From NCBI GenBank assembly GCA_946479075.1, contig CAMLDT010000176.1:1-7163 (forward strand): 7,163 nucleotides of DNA, given 5' to 3'. Origin of the DNA: an uncultured Polaromonas sp. Its GTDB lineage: Bacteria > Pseudomonadota > Gammaproteobacteria > Burkholderiales > Burkholderiaceae. Positions 5,458-7,163 of the stretch are shown here, piece by piece. A program made the translations under genes and the position numbers. The stretch's first letter is position 1, and the number at the start of each line of letters is the position of its first letter. Under the pieces are notes generated by a model, which saw nothing but the letters and a program-made list of their open reading frames with translations, had not been told where the DNA came from and did not search any database.

Positions 5458-6671
5458 AACTCGCCCGCCTTGTCCTGGCAGCACCGGTGGCGCTGGCGTG
5501 GCTCGTGGTGTCGTTCATGGTGTCGCTGGCTGCTTCGCCGCCGGCCCAGGCCGCTACGGCCTACAAAACCAGCGGCCTGTGCGAAGGTTTTCCGAGGGTA
5601 GACATCGCGGCACCTGCCGGCCACTGCGTCGGCCTGGTCGCCAGCGAACATGAAGGCCTGCAGTTCCCGCGCCGGGTGCTGGAGATTGCACCGGGCCGCG
5701 TCTGGCTGCTCGACATGGGCGGCTGGACGCCCGGCCGTGGCCGCCTGCTTGAGCTGGACATCACGGCGGGCGCTGTCAAAGTCAGGCAACTGGCCGGCCA
5801 GCTCGACCGCCCGAGTGGCCTGGCACTGGGCCCCGACGGAAAGGCTTACTTCGCCGAAGCAAGCCGGATCTGGCGCAGCCCGGTGGCCACCTTCGCACCG
5901 GAAAAAGTCATCGACAAGCTGCCTGGCGACGGTGCACACCCCCTCAAGGAAATCGCCTTTGGCGGGAACGGCCGGCTTTACGTGAACGTCGGCTCATCGA
6001 GCGACAGTTGCCGAAACGACGCGCAACAGCAGCCGCTGCCGTGCCCGGACCTCGTGGGCGACACACCACGCGCAGCGGTTTATGAAGCGGTCATGGGCGC
6101 CGACGGCAAACTGGCATCTTTCAAACCCTTTGCGACCGGTCTGCGCAACTCGATGGCATTGACTGTTCTGCGCCAACCGGGTCAGCCCGATGTCGTGCTG
6201 CAGGGCGAAAACTCCATCGACTACCCCGACACCGGCCAACCCGGCGAAGAGTTCAACATCCTGCGCACCGGCGCCCACTATGGCTGGCCTTATTGCGTGG
6301 AGATGCAGCGGCCGGCGCGCGGCTACGAAGGCCGCTTCGACTGCAAGACGACGACCGCGCCGGCCGCGCTCTGGCCGGCCCATGTCGCACCGCTGCAGAT
6401 GCTGATCGCGCCGCCTGCCTCGCCCTGGGCCGGCCAGTTGCTGGTCGCGTGGCATGGCTACAAACCGGCCGGCCGGCGCGTTGTCGCGTTCAGACTCGGC
6501 GCAACTGGCAAAATCACCGGCAAACCTGCGGAAATCCTCGGCGGTTGGGCCGCAAAACCCGGCGTGCGGCCGCAGGGTGCGCCTGTCGGCATCGGCTTTG
6601 ATTCAAGGGGCCGGCTGCTCGTCGTCGAAGACCGCAACAAAACCCTGCTGATCCTGGGCCGCGACAAATGA
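5454..6671 (+). CDS. Exported PQQ sugar-dehydrogenase-like (glucose/sorbosone dehydrogenase family) beta-propeller
   Basis: The product is 405 aa. A signal peptide is clear: MKLAR, a hydrophobic core to about residue 28, then AQA|AT near 33, so the mature protein should be periplasmic. The rest resembles the soluble glucose/sorbosone dehydrogenase propeller: [17 protein letters not shown] (119-135), [21 protein letters not shown] (162-182), [12 protein letters not shown] (227-238), [17 protein letters not shown] (263-281), [17 protein letters not shown] (328-344), [18 protein letters not shown] (376-393). By position His162, Arg231-Asn232 and Lys337 correspond to PQQ and active-site residues of the family (inferred from motif order). 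Six cysteines in the mature part (43, 58, 186, 197, 281, 297) could form three disulfides. The start overlaps the queA stop by ATGA, implying translational coupling. Substrate and true cofactor dependence cannot be read from the sequence; it may be a non-catalytic propeller. Confidence 0.85.
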   Translation: MKLARLVLAAPVALAWLVVSFMVSLAASPPAQAATAYKTSGLCEGFPRVDIAAPAGHCVGLVASEHEGLQFPRRVLEIAPGRVWLLDMGGWTPGRGRLLELDITAGAVKVRQLAGQLDRPSGLALGPDGKAYFAEASRIWRSPVATFAPEKVIDKLPGDGAHPLKEIAFGGNGRLYVNVGSSSDSCRNDAQQQPLPCPDLVGDTPRAAVYEAVMGADGKLASFKPFATGLRNSMALTVLRQPGQPDVVLQGENSIDYPDTGQPGEEFNILRTGAHYGWPYCVEMQRPARGYEGRFDCKTTTAPAALWPAHVAPLQMLIAPPASPWAGQLLVAWHGYKPAGRRVVAFRLGATGKITGKPAEILGGWAAKPGVRPQGAPVGIGFDSRGRLLVVEDRNKTLLILGRDK

Positions 6672-6705
6672 CACCGGCTTGCGCCACGCCGCAAAAAATG
6701 ACCTT

Positions 6706-7163
6706 ATGCTGAAATTTGAAGTCCTCCACACCGACCCGGCCCAAGGCGCCTACCTCGGCTCATTCGCGCGCCGCGGCACGCTCACGCTGAACCACGGCGT
6801 GGTGCAAACGCCGATCTTCATGCCGGTCGGTACTTACGGCACGGTCAAGGGCGTGATGCCGCAGTCGCTGCACGACATGGGCGCGCAAATCATCCTGGGC
6901 AACACCTTTCATTTGTGGATGCGTCCCGGACTGGACGTGATGCAGCAGTTCGGTGGCCTGCACAAGTTTGAAAGCTGGCACAAACCCATCCTGACCGACA
7001 GCGGCGGCTTTCAGGTCTGGTCGCTGGGCGAGATGCGCAAGATCTCCGAAGAGGGCGTGAAATTCGCGTCACCGGTCAACGGCGACAAGCTGTTCCTGAC
7101 GCCCGAGATCTCGATGCAGATCCAGACCATCCTGAACAGCGACATCGTGATGCAGTTCGACGA
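6706..7163 (+). CDS. tgt: tRNA-guanine transglycosylase, N-terminal part
   Basis: Tgt replaces guanine-34 with preQ1 in tRNAs with GUN anticodons, the step before QueA. The first 152 codons are present and the gene runs off the right edge. Family blocks: [16 protein letters not shown] (35-50), [17 protein letters not shown] (59-75), [20 protein letters not shown] (94-113) and SDIVMQFD (145-152). Asp98 in LTDSGGFQ corresponds to the conserved substrate-binding Asp (Asp89 in E. coli). The zinc-binding site lies beyond the window. The ATG at 6706 gives the expected N-terminus ([10 protein letters not shown]). There is no clear Shine-Dalgarno sequence, and the 34-bp gap after the propeller gene shows no promoter, so co-transcription from queA is likely. 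A 4-codon ORF (ATG at 6698, TGA at 6710-6712) overlaps the start. Confidence 0.96.
   Translation, partial: MLKFEVLHTDPAQGAYLGSFARRGTLTLNHGVVQTPIFMPVGTYGTVKGVMPQSLHDMGAQIILGNTFHLWMRPGLDVMQQFGGLHKFESWHKPILTDSGGFQVWSLGEMRKISEEGVKFASPVNGDKLFLTPEISMQIQTILNSDIVMQFD

Noticed and set aside
4669..5484. Minus-strand 271-codon open frame opposite queA
   Set aside because: It is a shadow of the well-supported queA, with no recognisable domain and no ribosome site.

Overview
The window reads as ordinary chromosome of a GC-rich betaproteobacterium, most likely Comamonadaceae (Polaromonas/Rhodoferax/Acidovorax-like). This is inferred from the order ubiA-dps-oxyR-recG divergent from queA...tgt, from protein similarity recalled from memory, and from a palindromic repeat (core ccccccgaggggg with ttggggcggccc nearby) of a type typical of that family. 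No RNA gene, CRISPR array, insertion sequence or phage gene is visible.

Minus-strand half (1-4387), in transcription order: recG (branch-migration helicase), oxyR (peroxide sensor), dps (ferritin-like DNA protection protein) and the first 35 codons of ubiA (ubiquinone biosynthesis), cut by the window edge. dps has a good candidate promoter of its own, with an OxyR-type operator abutting the -35 element, so oxyR and dps look like a peroxide-defence pair. OxyR keeps the redox cysteines at exactly positions 199 and 208.

Plus-strand half (4405-7163): queA, a signal-peptide-bearing PQQ sugar-dehydrogenase-like beta-propeller overlapping the queA stop by ATGA, and the first 152 codons of tgt. QueA and Tgt both act in queuosine modification of tRNA; the periplasmic propeller between them has no obvious link to that pathway. 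The recG and queA start codons face away from each other across only 17 bp, which contain a palindrome that could act as a shared -10 element.

No complete new system is visible. The unusual signals are structural. (1) The first 12 codons of oxyR are duplicated upstream of the real start, separated by about 105 bp rich in alternative hairpins; the result is a 46-codon leader ORF ending in an ATGA overlap with oxyR. (2) A palindromic repeat family has inserted in frame into recG, adding roughly 26 and 30 residues at two sites between helicase motifs. A third copy lies at the ubiA start and appears to supply its start codon and first residues.

There is no gene-free stretch above 300 bases. The longest, the 261 bp between recG and oxyR (1817-2077), holds the leader ORF and a post-recG stem-loop. 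The remaining gaps are dps-ubiA (107-196, repeat), oxyR-dps (722-832, promoter/operator) and propeller-tgt (6672-6705, no clear signal).
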